Shown one piece after another: positions 24,087-32,142 of a stretch of 40,615 nt of DNA. Source of the DNA: Ignavibacterium sp. (lineage in GTDB: Bacteria > Zixibacteria > MSB-5A5 > GN15 > PGXB01); the NCBI GenBank assembly GCA_020724775.1, contig DYGG01000031.1, forward strand, positions 1-40,615, written 5' to 3'. The translations under genes and the position numbers were made by a program. The notes beneath the pieces were generated by a model. That model saw only the letters and a list, made by a program, of their open reading frames with translations, did not search any database and had not been told where the DNA came from. Every line of letters starts with the position of its first letter. Position 1 is the first letter of the stretch.

Positions 24087-26570
24087 ATGCCGGCTACTAA
24101 ACATAAAAGTCTCAAACCGTCCGACCTGACTCCCAATATAAATCTCAAGAAACTTAAAATTACCTCTTCCCGGGATATCCCCGCCTGTAAGAACATCATC
24201 GGGCAGGACCGCGCCATAAAATCTATCGACCTTGGACTGAAAATTCATACCCGTGGATACAATATTTTCGTTACCGGGCTGGTAGGCACCGGACGTACCA
24301 CCACCATCAAGCATATCTTAGAAGAACTTGATACCGTCAAACCGGAACTCTCCGATATCAGTTATGTCAACAATTTCCGCGACCCCGATTCCCCTATAGC
24401 CCTGATATTCAAAGCCGGCTCGGGACGGGAGTTCAAGCGAGACATCGAATATACCATATCGACACTGCGGAAGTCCGTTCCCAAAATCATCCTCAGCGAA
24501 GACTACAAAGATAAGCGCAACCGTATCGGTTCCGATTTTACCTCCCGACAGAAACTCCTCATTGATGAATTCGAGAAGAAGATGGTTGCCGACGGTTTTG
24601 TCATGGTGCAACTTCAGGTCGCCCTGGGTGTCCGCAACGAACTTCAGCCTCTAATCGACGGTGAACCGGTGCCGATGGAGCGGCTGGAGCGGCTGGTCAA
24701 GGAAGGGAAATTTGCCGCCGACAGACTCGAAGACCTCGGCAAGAAATTCGAAAAACTGCATCGCGAGATGGGGATTGTTGAGATTGAAGTCAAGAAACTC
24801 TCGGCAAAGTTAGAACAAGCCCTGGAAAAACTCGATTATTCCCTCATCGCCCCGCTGGTCACAGACAAGATTGATGTCCTCAGAAAGAAATACCCTGACC
24901 CTAAGGTAGTCGCTTATCTTGATTCCGTACAGGAAGCGCTCCTCAGCGACCTCGACCGTTTCCGCGAAGCCGGTCCCCGGCGGGGAGAGGAAGAAGCGCC
25001 GCCTTTCCGCAAAAAAGAACCGTTCGAGGAATTCGCTGTCAACCTCATTCTCGACAACTCCGAGACCAAGACCGCTCCGATTGTCATCGAACACTCCCCC
25101 ACCTACCGTAATCTGTTCGGCGCGACCGAAAGAGTGGTGGACCGTTTTGGTTACTGGCGCACTGATTTTACCCGCATTCGCAGCGGCTCAATACTGAAAG
25201 CGCTGGGAGGATTCCTGATTATCAACGCTTTGGACCTTCTCACCGAGCCGGGGGTCTGGCATCCTATAAAAAGAACCCTCCTGAGCGAGCAATTGGAAAC
25301 CGGCAGTTTCGACCCGTTTTATATGATGGCCGGCTCCGGATTGAAGCCGGAACCGATTCCGATTAAACTGAAAGTGGTTCTGATTGGCGAGCGACGTCTG
25401 TACGACATGATGCTCAACTACGAAGAGGATTTCAAAAAGATTTTCAAAATCAAGGCGGAGTTTGACCATGTCATGCCTTTCAGCAACCGGGCAGTGCGCG
25501 ACTATGTTTCCTTTGTCAGAAAGGTGACCGACAGTGAAAACCTCCTTCCTTTCGAACTTTCCGGTCTGGAAGAAGTGCTGTCTTACGGTAGCCGCCTTGC
25601 CGGTAGAAAAGACCGTCTTTCCACCCGCTTCACCAATATTTCCGACCTGATCCGCGAGGCGTCCCTTTGCGCCTCCGAGAAAAATCATAAAGGGGTGACC
25701 GGCGATGATGTCCGCTGCGCTGTCCGGCATGCCACCGAGAGAGTCAATCTCATCGAAGATAAGATTCAGGAGATGTACGAAAAAGAACTCTACCTTATCT
25801 CCGTTAAGGGGAAAGCGGTGGGGCAAATAAACGGGCTTTCGGTTTATGATACCGGCGAGCATAGTTTCGGACGTCCTACCCGCATCACCGTGCGGACTTC
25901 GGTCGGACGGGCCGGCGTCATCAATATTGAGCGCGAGGCGGAACTCTCCGGTCCTATTCATAATAAAGGGGTTCTGGTGCTCTCGGGATATCTTCGCGGC
26001 AAATTCGCCCGCAACAAACCGCTGGTGATGTCGGCCTCCATCTGCTTCGAGCAGTCTTATTCGGGAGTGGACGGTGATTCGGCTTCATCGACAGAGGTAT
26101 ATGCAATACTCTCGGCATTATCAAACATTCCAATCGACCAGGGAATAGCGGTTACCGGGTCGGTCAATCAGAAAGGGGAGATTCAGCCGATAGGGGGGGT
26201 CAATCAAAAGATTGAAGGTTTCTTTGATGTCTGTAAAGTTAAAGGGTTGACCGGCAAGCAAGGAGTAATTATCCCCAGGCAGAATGTTCCCGAACTATTG
26301 TTGAAGCCGGAGGTGGTCGAGGCGGTGGCGAAAAATCGATTCCATATCTATCCGATTGCGACCATAGAAGAAGGGATTGAAATACTGACCGGCAAACCGG
26401 CCGGAAAAGAACTTCCCAAAGGTGGTTTTACCAAGGGTTCCGTATTTGACCTGGTCGATAAGGCGCTCGACAAATTTGCCAAGCAGATTAAGGAAAGCGG
26501 CGACGGTGATGGCGAAGCGGCGGCGCGCAAAGCGCGGGCGCTGGCGAAACGGCGGGCAAGGAAACGCTGA
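24087..26570 (+). CDS. Lon-family ATP-dependent protease (LonB/YcbZ type)
   Basis: An 827-residue cytoplasmic protease of the AAA_32/Lon_C class. The nucleotide-binding loop is GLVGTGRTT (about residues 52-60), with Arg at the usual Walker A Lys position, as I recall for this subgroup. An insertion with coiled-coil character follows (about 170-300). The C-terminal protease domain has the catalytic Ser in DGDSASSTE and the catalytic Lys in NQKIEGFF, preceded by GSVNQKGEIQPIGG. There is no Lon N-terminal substrate domain and no membrane anchor. The tail is highly basic (KARALAKRRARKR). AGGAGGT before the ATG is a strong ribosome binding site. It should degrade misfolded or specific regulatory proteins; substrates are unknown. 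Confidence 0.92.
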   Translation: MPATKHKSLKPSDLTPNINLKKLKITSSRDIPACKNIIGQDRAIKSIDLGLKIHTRGYNIFVTGLVGTGRTTTIKHILEELDTVKPELSDISYVNNFRDPDSPIALIFKAGSGREFKRDIEYTISTLRKSVPKIILSEDYKDKRNRIGSDFTSRQKLLIDEFEKKMVADGFVMVQLQVALGVRNELQPLIDGEPVPMERLERLVKEGKFAADRLEDLGKKFEKLHREMGIVEIEVKKLSAKLEQALEKLDYSLIAPLVTDKIDVLRKKYPDPKVVAYLDSVQEALLSDLDRFREAGPRRGEEEAPPFRKKEPFEEFAVNLILDNSETKTAPIVIEHSPTYRNLFGATERVVDRFGYWRTDFTRIRSGSILKALGGFLIINALDLLTEPGVWHPIKRTLLSEQLETGSFDPFYMMAGSGLKPEPIPIKLKVVLIGERRLYDMMLNYEEDFKKIFKIKAEFDHVMPFSNRAVRDYVSFVRKVTDSENLLPFELSGLEEVLSYGSRLAGRKDRLSTRFTNISDLIREASLCASEKNHKGVTGDDVRCAVRHATERVNLIEDKIQEMYEKELYLISVKGKAVGQINGLSVYDTGEHSFGRPTRITVRTSVGRAGVINIEREAELSGPIHNKGVLVLSGYLRGKFARNKPLVMSASICFEQSYSGVDGDSASSTEVYAILSALSNIPIDQGIAVTGSVNQKGEIQPIGGVNQKIEGFFDVCKVKGLTGKQGVIIPRQNVPELLLKPEVVEAVAKNRFHIYPIATIEEGIEILTGKPAGKELPKGGFTKGSVFDLVDKALDKFAKQIKESGDGDGEAAARKARALAKRRARKR

Positions 26571-26610
26571 ATATTAAAGAATCTTAAAGACCGGTAAAGG
26601 GGAGGAAACC

Positions 26611-27240
26611 ATGCAGAGGCCGATAGGAACGGTGGTAATCATACTGTCTGTTGCCATTGCGTTCTTCCTGGCAGGATATTACTGGAAGTCTTTCCAGATG
26701 CAGAAAACAGCGGTCGTGCCGGAGGGAGAATCGGATAAGATGGCGGATTCGACTTGCGAAAGAGATAGCCTGATGGTCACTTTTGACAGATTTCCTGAAA
26801 GATATCTGCGGTTGTACTACGTGGACGTAGAAACCTATGCTCCCCAAACGGCATACTACATACTAATACCAGAAAATCTGTCGGTCCGAAGCAAATTGGA
26901 GTTCATAGCCAGCAGATCGTCTCAACTCTATTATGGCAATGCCCCTATCAAAGTCGATTCCATTGCACATCAGGACGGCGAAGAAATCGCATATGTTAAT
27001 ATGTCGGAACCGCCGGGGGAGAAGATTGGTCCCTGGCTTGGGTTTCATTTCCAGGGGAGCACCGGAGGGTATATCACAACATATGTATTGAAGGAGTCGT
27101 TTCTCCAGAGAGAGTACTCCGGGGATTGGGTCGATGGCGTGATATTCTGCTATCAGGGAAAACCGATAATGCCGGATTCCTGGGACCATATATTTCTTGA
27201 CGGGTATTTTTCACGAAGCGAGGTTACCCGGAATCCATAA
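26611..27240 (+). CDS. Membrane-anchored GerMN-like protein
   Basis: A 209-residue protein with one N-terminal membrane anchor (about residues 6-25) and a periplasmic domain. From residue 65 on, the pattern resembles the GerMN fold: LRLYYVD, then KLEFIASRSSQLYYG, PIKVDSIAHQDGEEIAYVNMSE, GSTGGYITTYVLKESFLQ and WVDGVIFCYQGKP. GerMN domains occur in sporulation proteins and also in envelope proteins of non-sporulating bacteria, where their role is unclear. The gene begins 40 bases after the protease stop and may be read with it. It converges on the fibronectin-III gene. Confidence 0.65.
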   Translation: MQRPIGTVVIILSVAIAFFLAGYYWKSFQMQKTAVVPEGESDKMADSTCERDSLMVTFDRFPERYLRLYYVDVETYAPQTAYYILIPENLSVRSKLEFIASRSSQLYYGNAPIKVDSIAHQDGEEIAYVNMSEPPGEKIGPWLGFHFQGSTGGYITTYVLKESFLQREYSGDWVDGVIFCYQGKPIMPDSWDHIFLDGYFSRSEVTRNP

Positions 27241-27265
27241 ATGGGAACTTGAGGGGAGGCGGCTT

Positions 27266-29260
27266 CTACCGCACTACCACCAGTTTGCCGTTTCGCTGAG
27301 AGCCTTTCAGGTACCAAAGATAGGTGCCGGAGGCGACCGGTGTCCCGGAATCGTTGGTGCCATCCCAGGAAAGGTCATCACCGGTCAGATTGCTCCAACT
27401 TCGTACGGTTGAACCGGATACGGTCATCAATACCAGTTCCGTGCCTGACGGCAAGTCGGTAAAAGTCACGGTGGCGTTCAAGTGAGGATTGTAAGGATTG
27501 GGGTAGGCGTGACTCACGGGGGAAAGTGAAAAACTGGCGACGCTGCTGTAACTGAAATCATTGGCGCGCGCCCGCCAGAAGTATGTCTGATTTCCTTCCA
27601 GAGTCTCCTCGACCTTCCACGACGTAGTCGCCCCCTCCTCCTGCGGAACAGGAGGAGAGGTGACGACCAGGTTAATGAAGAAGGAATCGGTCGCTACTTC
27701 AAAGTAGTACCGATTGGCGCTTGAAGCACTTACATTGGAGACGGTCAGGGTCGGTTTTGACGAATGCAGGTTGACCAATGAAGATGGGCTCAGAAGTTGA
27801 ACCTGCAGGTCGTTATCATCAGTGGAAATCTCTACCTGCGCCTGACAGAATGCCAGATTGGAAATGAGCGAGGCATTGCTGTTCTCATCACAGGCTTTCA
27901 AAGCCACGTAAAAGTACTCCCCCGGCGTAAGACCCTCCATGGTCATTGATTCGGTCGTCCCTGACGACAGCGGAGTCGGAACCGCGGCATAGGTATTGAC
28001 GCTATTCCAATTGAGTTCCGTAATCTGACTCTGCGAATATTTTAGAATATACTCGCTGGCTCTTCCCAGGGAGCCATCATCGCCGGAGGCAGTCCAGGTT
28101 AGATTGATTTCGCCGCTTTCGATACCGGTTTCGGCGCTCAGGTCCTGAATCGGGGATGGTGGTGTCTGGTCAACTGTGCTCCGGCTGACAACGTTGGAGA
28201 TCCCCGACCAGTTCGGAATTTCATCGGCGACCTTTATCGCAAAGAAGTATTTCGTCCCCTGATTCAGACCGGTGACGGTGAAGGATTCGTTCTGTCCGGC
28301 CGGTTTTGGGGTCGGTTCGCCGGTAGCCTGTGTCGCCGCATTGAAGTTCGCCGCGGTGATGGAATCGGTAGAATAACGGACGTCATATTGCGAGGCGGTT
28401 CCGAAGGTACCGTCATCTCCGACCGAAAGCCAGGTTTGAGTAACGGACGACGCGGTGGCGGTGGTGGCGGCAAGGGAATTAATCGCGGATGGGGGAGTAG
28501 TTTCGCTTGACGTAGCCCGTGAGGCGATATTGGACAGGGCTGACCAGTTGGGGACTTCATCGGCGGTTTTGATGGCAAAGTAATATGTGGTATTCGCCTG
28601 CAGGCCGTTGACAACAAAAGTCTGGGCGCTGCCGGCTGCCAGCGGCGTTGGCTCGCCGGTTGCCTGAGTCGCACTGTTCCAGTTGGCATCGGTTATAGTC
28701 GCCGTCGCATAACGGATATCATACTGCGCCGCCGTCCCAACATTGCCGTCATCACCCGGCGCCGTCCAGGATAACGTAACGCTGCTGGTAGTGGAACTGG
28801 TTGCCGCCAGAGTGGTAATTGCCGACGGCGGGGTCACCTCAGCCGTGGTCGCTTTGGTTACCACGTTCGATAGGGATGACCAATTGGGGACTTCGTCAGC
28901 AGTCTTGATAGCAAAATAGTAAGTTGTGCTCGGCTGCAAACCGGTAACATCAAAAGTCTCAATTGACCCGGCCGGCTGCGGCACCGGCTCATTTGATACC
29001 TGAGTGGCGCTGCTCCAACTGGCATCGGTTATTGGCGTCAATGAGTACCGGATTTCGTACTGTGACGCCTGCCCCAGAGAGCCGTCATCACCCGGCGCGG
29101 TCCAGGTCAAGGTCACCGAATTGGGGGTCGCTGCGGCGGCCGACAAACCCTGCGGCACACCGAGCGCATTCCCCGGCGCCAGTATCGTGAATAGAAGCAA
29201 GCCGAATACAAAATATTCTATCTTACGCAGTACTACTTCAAACCTCGATGTACCAGACAT
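27266..29260 (-). CDS. Secreted fibronectin type III protein with FlgD/type IX-like C-terminus
   Basis: A 664-residue exported protein. ATG 29260 is chosen because AGGAGGAG lies directly before it and it gives a signal peptide of about 34 residues (FGLLLFTILAPGNALG). Four fibronectin-III repeats of about 112 residues follow (about 35-480), each with a WTAPGDDG-type block, a QYDIRYS-type strand and, in most copies, a phrase such as DEVPNWSSLSNVV. A further Ig-like region leads to a C-terminal domain beginning YPNPYNPHLNATVTF and ending GKLVVVR, the FlgD-like/type IX secretion tail pattern. It is probably a surface or secreted adhesin or structural protein. No enzyme domain is visible. Longer in-frame starts (up to 29389) are less likely. 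Confidence 0.85.
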   Translation of the reverse strand: MSGTSRFEVVLRKIEYFVFGLLLFTILAPGNALGVPQGLSAAAATPNSVTLTWTAPGDDGSLGQASQYEIRYSLTPITDASWSSATQVSNEPVPQPAGSIETFDVTGLQPSTTYYFAIKTADEVPNWSSLSNVVTKATTAEVTPPSAITTLAATSSTTSSVTLSWTAPGDDGNVGTAAQYDIRYATATITDANWNSATQATGEPTPLAAGSAQTFVVNGLQANTTYYFAIKTADEVPNWSALSNIASRATSSETTPPSAINSLAATTATASSVTQTWLSVGDDGTFGTASQYDVRYSTDSITAANFNAATQATGEPTPKPAGQNESFTVTGLNQGTKYFFAIKVADEIPNWSGISNVVSRSTVDQTPPSPIQDLSAETGIESGEINLTWTASGDDGSLGRASEYILKYSQSQITELNWNSVNTYAAVPTPLSSGTTESMTMEGLTPGEYFYVALKACDENSNASLISNLAFCQAQVEISTDDNDLQVQLLSPSSLVNLHSSKPTLTVSNVSASSANRYYFEVATDSFFINLVVTSPPVPQEEGATTSWKVEETLEGNQTYFWRARANDFSYSSVASFSLSPVSHAYPNPYNPHLNATVTFTDLPSGTELVLMTVSGSTVRSWSNLTGDDLSWDGTNDSGTPVASGTYLWYLKGSQRNGKLVVVR
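28060..29150 (-). repeat. Tandem 336-bp coding repeats (fibronectin-III)
   Basis: Related segments recur at an exact 336-base (112-codon) step: the block starting GACCAGTTCGGAATTTC at 28206, GACCAGTTGGGGACTTC at 28542 and GACCAATTGGGGACTTC at 28878. The last two are nearly identical for over 40 bases. The fourth repeat is more divergent. The DNA similarity suggests recent duplication or continuing recombination within the gene. Confidence 0.75.
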
Positions 29261-29590
29261 ATCTCCTCCTGCAAAAGGTCCGCTCCAAAGAACTAATCGA
29301 CAGACCATATAGATATCCAAATTCCGTGCCGGTACAGGGGTGATTGTGTAACGCCTGATTTCCAAATATCTTAGCGCGGCATGTCGCATTCTACGGATGT
29401 TGTTTCAGCCCCCTTGTGCCGTTCATTATTGAACCAGTGCCAGAGATTTGAACATCAGGTCAGGATAAGTACATCGAAATCGTCATATTATCGGTGATTG
29501 TCTTTCCCCCTTCAATAATTCACCGCCACCGGAGAGCCATTCTATGACTCCGTCTGATGGCGGTGAAATTGAATCGTTGCTGTATTCGTT
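29261..29590 (-). other. Intergenic region before the fibronectin-III gene
   Basis: About 330 bases between two minus-strand genes. It contains a large imperfect hairpin next to the upstream gene, listed separately. I see no convincing promoter, and no gene other than the unlikely N-terminal extension of the fibronectin-III reading frame. Confidence 0.4.
29519..29567 (-). terminator. Large hairpin after the outer-membrane protein gene
   Basis: TTCACCGCCA (29519-29528) pairs with TGGCGGTGAA (29558-29567), and inside it CGGAG (29530-29534) pairs with CTCCG (29548-29552) around a 13-base loop. It starts 24 bases after the stop of the minus-strand gene at 29591. No clear T-run follows, so it may be a weak terminator or an mRNA-stabilising structure. 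Confidence 0.4.
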
Positions 29591-30433
29591 CTATTGGCCC
29601 AGCGCTACCTTCAGGTCGATTCCCCAGACATAGTTGATATTCTCTTTGACGCCTATAAGGTCATCATCATCCAGCGGCGCCGCAAAATGAAGACTGGGAA
29701 TTATCCGGTTGAAACTATATCCGAGAGAGAATTTGAACGATTGAAGGTTTCTTTCTCCAAAGTCCAATCCTTGCTCTGTCAGCCAGACTCTGGTGCCAAT
29801 GCCGAATCCTACAAGGAGCCGGTTCTGTTCGTAAAAGAACTCAAGTCGCCCGTCCGCAAGCAACTCATCATCATAGGGGTCGCCTTGATTCAGCAGGGTC
29901 GAGCCAATTGAGGCTCTCAGAGTAATCCCCGCCGGCGAGGAATATTTATACCCGCCTGACAAGTAAATAGTCGTGACTTCCGGAAAAAAGGCTTCAAACT
30001 TCTCAAAATCGGTGTACGCGCCGATTAAGATGGCGCCGTAATCTTCACTTTCCTCAGATATCAACGCTGGCCTGAATCCGAGAGTAAAGACAGGTGACGA
30101 CCCCTGCCGTTCATATCGAAAACCGAGATAGGGATTGCCGATTAGAAATCCCGTTCCCTCTCCGCCGATATTGTCATCATAGTTGGATAGCGGCAGTTCT
30201 CCGATTATGAAAAATCCGCTCGGCAGTTTTGCCTGACCGCGCAGAGTGATAACAGATGATGCAAAGGATAAATCGTTTTCCTCACTGAAACTCGCTTTAT
30301 TAAAGTGAAGACTGATTTCAGACTGGTTGTACTCCTCCAGAAGTCCTCCATTCGCCCGAATATCTTTGCCCATTGTCGTTAAGATTATTATCAGAGCGAC
30401 GATGAGCAGCCTTCCTCTTACCTCTTTTTTCAT
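29591..30433 (-). CDS. Putative outer-membrane beta-barrel protein of unknown function
   Basis: A 280-residue exported protein. ATG 30433 is preferred because AAAGGAAGG lies just upstream and it gives a good signal peptide (about residues 1-27, with a LLIVALIIILTT core). The mature part is made of alternating hydrophobic strands with many Tyr, Phe and Gly (for example GFLIGNPYLGFRYERQG and FVIGELPL-like strands), ending in a short strand (IDLKVALGQ). This resembles the transporter-like or porin-like barrels often annotated as MetA-pathway or DUF3187-like proteins, but I cannot name a family. It lies between a lipoprotein gene and the fibronectin-III gene on the same strand. Confidence 0.55.
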   Translation of the reverse strand: MKKEVRGRLLIVALIIILTTMGKDIRANGGLLEEYNQSEISLHFNKASFSEENDLSFASSVITLRGQAKLPSGFFIIGELPLSNYDDNIGGEGTGFLIGNPYLGFRYERQGSSPVFTLGFRPALISEESEDYGAILIGAYTDFEKFEAFFPEVTTIYLSGGYKYSSPAGITLRASIGSTLLNQGDPYDDELLADGRLEFFYEQNRLLVGFGIGTRVWLTEQGLDFGERNLQSFKFSLGYSFNRIIPSLHFAAPLDDDDLIGVKENINYVWGIDLKVALGQ

Positions 30434-30507
30434 CTTACTCACCTTCCTTTCAGGTTTAATCATTCATCAACTCAGTCAGGCGCCCCCTTGCCTGACTATT
30501 TCCTGGC

Positions 30508-31821
30508 TCAAAAAGTTCGGCACGCCGCCCCGGTCAAACCGGCTGCTTCCAGTTTTGATGCCACCGGACGCCAGTCGCTGTCATAGCAGCGGATTTCCTC
30601 CTGGAAACCGTTAACTCCGCTGGAGCGGACTACCAGACGGTTAAAGAGTTTTCCTCCGTTTGGGTCATCGGAAGTTCCGAGTTTCTGGTACTTGCTGCCG
30701 ATCGCCTCCCATCTCTCGCCGACCATATAACCGGAATGGATTTCCCGCACTTCGGCCTGCATCAGGGCGCCGGTCGGCTCGCCGGTCAGGGGATTGACCG
30801 GTATCGCCGTCAAAGTGCCGCTGGCGAAGAAGTGGAACTTATAACGACCGGTCGCGGTCCATTCTACTGTCTGCGTCAGATGCACCGGTCCCTGAACATA
30901 GAGATAGTCGTAGGGCGATGAGGCGCAGAACGGCTTGGGAATGGTCTGGTTGAAATCGATGACAAAATCCTGCGTCCGTACTTCTGAATTCCGCGCCACT
31001 TTCTGCGCCAGATTCAGAATCAACGCCTGACCATCAGTGCCGATTGACACGTCTTCGCTCACATCCCCCAGCGGTCCGCCGATAACAGCCCGCAGTTCCA
31101 CCGGCAGTCCATTGTAGATAATCGCCGGGATAGTCCGGAAAGGGGCATCGTTAATGTTTCCGACCGGAATCATCGGGACAGTTGGGTCAAGCAGTCCACT
31201 TCGGATAAAATCGGCGATAACCAGTTGCTCTGCTATCTCCCAGTTGATTACCTGATGGTCGGTGGTACCGGGAATCAGGATTTCAAAATGGGCGTTGCCG
31301 ATAGTCCATTCCCCCGCTTTGAATAGCCGCAGATGAAAGCGGGCTGGGCCATAATCGCCGCAGGCAAGTTGGATTACTCCGCCCAGCCAGCCGCTGTTTT
31401 CGGCAAATCCGGTCTGGACATCGCCGATAGCATCATCCCAGGTGGCGTTGAAAGGGGCGACCGGCGGAAAGCCGAAAGCAGACCGGTCGCCGTCAAGCGA
31501 CATCAGCGCCGCCCGGATATCACGCGGGTCCGCCTTACCGACAAAAATCAGGTTAATTGGGTCCTGCGGCTCGCCTGAAAAATTGCTGCCGGTGTAAGGC
31601 CAAAAGCGAAGCGCCTTATCGCCAAATGAGATGTCCACCAGCGGCGCCGGCGCCGGGTAATTCGCCGAAGTATGAGCCGCCGCAAACAGTTCATTGAACT
31701 CCTGGTCGGCGCTTTCTGACGCTGCGGCGCTGTCGGCCAGGGTCGGCATTGCTCTCTGGCAACCGACCACCCCCAGACAGAGGGCGCAGAGTGTCAGGGT
31801 GACAAAAGTTCCGATTCTCAT
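30508..31821 (-). CDS. Lipoprotein of unknown function
   Basis: A 437-residue protein with a signal peptide ending in a lipobox (LGVVGC, Cys21), so it should be lipid-anchored. ATG 31821 follows GAGGAGG. The mature protein shows no recognised catalytic motif. It has several Trp- and Gly-rich strands and looks mostly beta (for example FHFFASGTLTAIPVNPLTG and a GSKYQKLGTSDD loop near the C-terminus). The segment FIFVGKADPRDIRAALM-like near residue 90, together with the later FRLRLFKAGEWTIG-like stretch, resembles proteins predicted to sit in periplasmic or surface assemblies, but that is not firm. The next gene on the strand is the barrel protein. Confidence 0.6.
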   Translation of the reverse strand: MRIGTFVTLTLCALCLGVVGCQRAMPTLADSAAASESADQEFNELFAAAHTSANYPAPAPLVDISFGDKALRFWPYTGSNFSGEPQDPINLIFVGKADPRDIRAALMSLDGDRSAFGFPPVAPFNATWDDAIGDVQTGFAENSGWLGGVIQLACGDYGPARFHLRLFKAGEWTIGNAHFEILIPGTTDHQVINWEIAEQLVIADFIRSGLLDPTVPMIPVGNINDAPFRTIPAIIYNGLPVELRAVIGGPLGDVSEDVSIGTDGQALILNLAQKVARNSEVRTQDFVIDFNQTIPKPFCASSPYDYLYVQGPVHLTQTVEWTATGRYKFHFFASGTLTAIPVNPLTGEPTGALMQAEVREIHSGYMVGERWEAIGSKYQKLGTSDDPNGGKLFNRLVVRSSGVNGFQEEIRCYDSDWRPVASKLEAAGLTGAACRTF

Positions 31822-32142
31822 CTGAAACCTCCTCGTTAAATGGTTAGGTTGTGGTTAAGTATGATTCTTCGATGATGACTGGTTCACCGTCGCTCACCGT
31901 TTCGAGGAGTGCTAATGCAAGAGCGATGCCGACCGACCCGGAAGCGCAGCGTCTCGCTAAGATGTTGCCGCGCAATTTGACCCAATGATTGGCGCATCTT
32001 ATGTACAATATAATGATGGATAGTTCTTATCCAGTTTTGCGGCGCCCTGGATACCTGCTATCTCCTTTCTATATCCCTTGACATGAATATCAACTTCTTT
32101 ATATTTACTTCTGACCCAAATATCATCCCCGGAGAATCTGGC
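31822..32142 (+). other. Divergent region between lipoprotein and sigma-54 activator genes
   Basis: About 320 bases. It holds the activator promoter (listed), a direct repeat TCACCGT at 31884-31890 and 31894-31900 (10-base period), and a possible 21-codon ORF (31915-31980) with a well-placed GAGGAG. No RNA gene is evident. Confidence 0.4.
32078..32105 (+). promoter_or_regulatory. Sigma-70 promoter of the GAF/sigma-54 activator gene
   Basis: TTGACA (32078-32083), a 16-base spacer and TATATT (32100-32105). It overlaps the longer in-frame start at 32083, which supports ATG 32143 as the true start. Confidence 0.55.
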
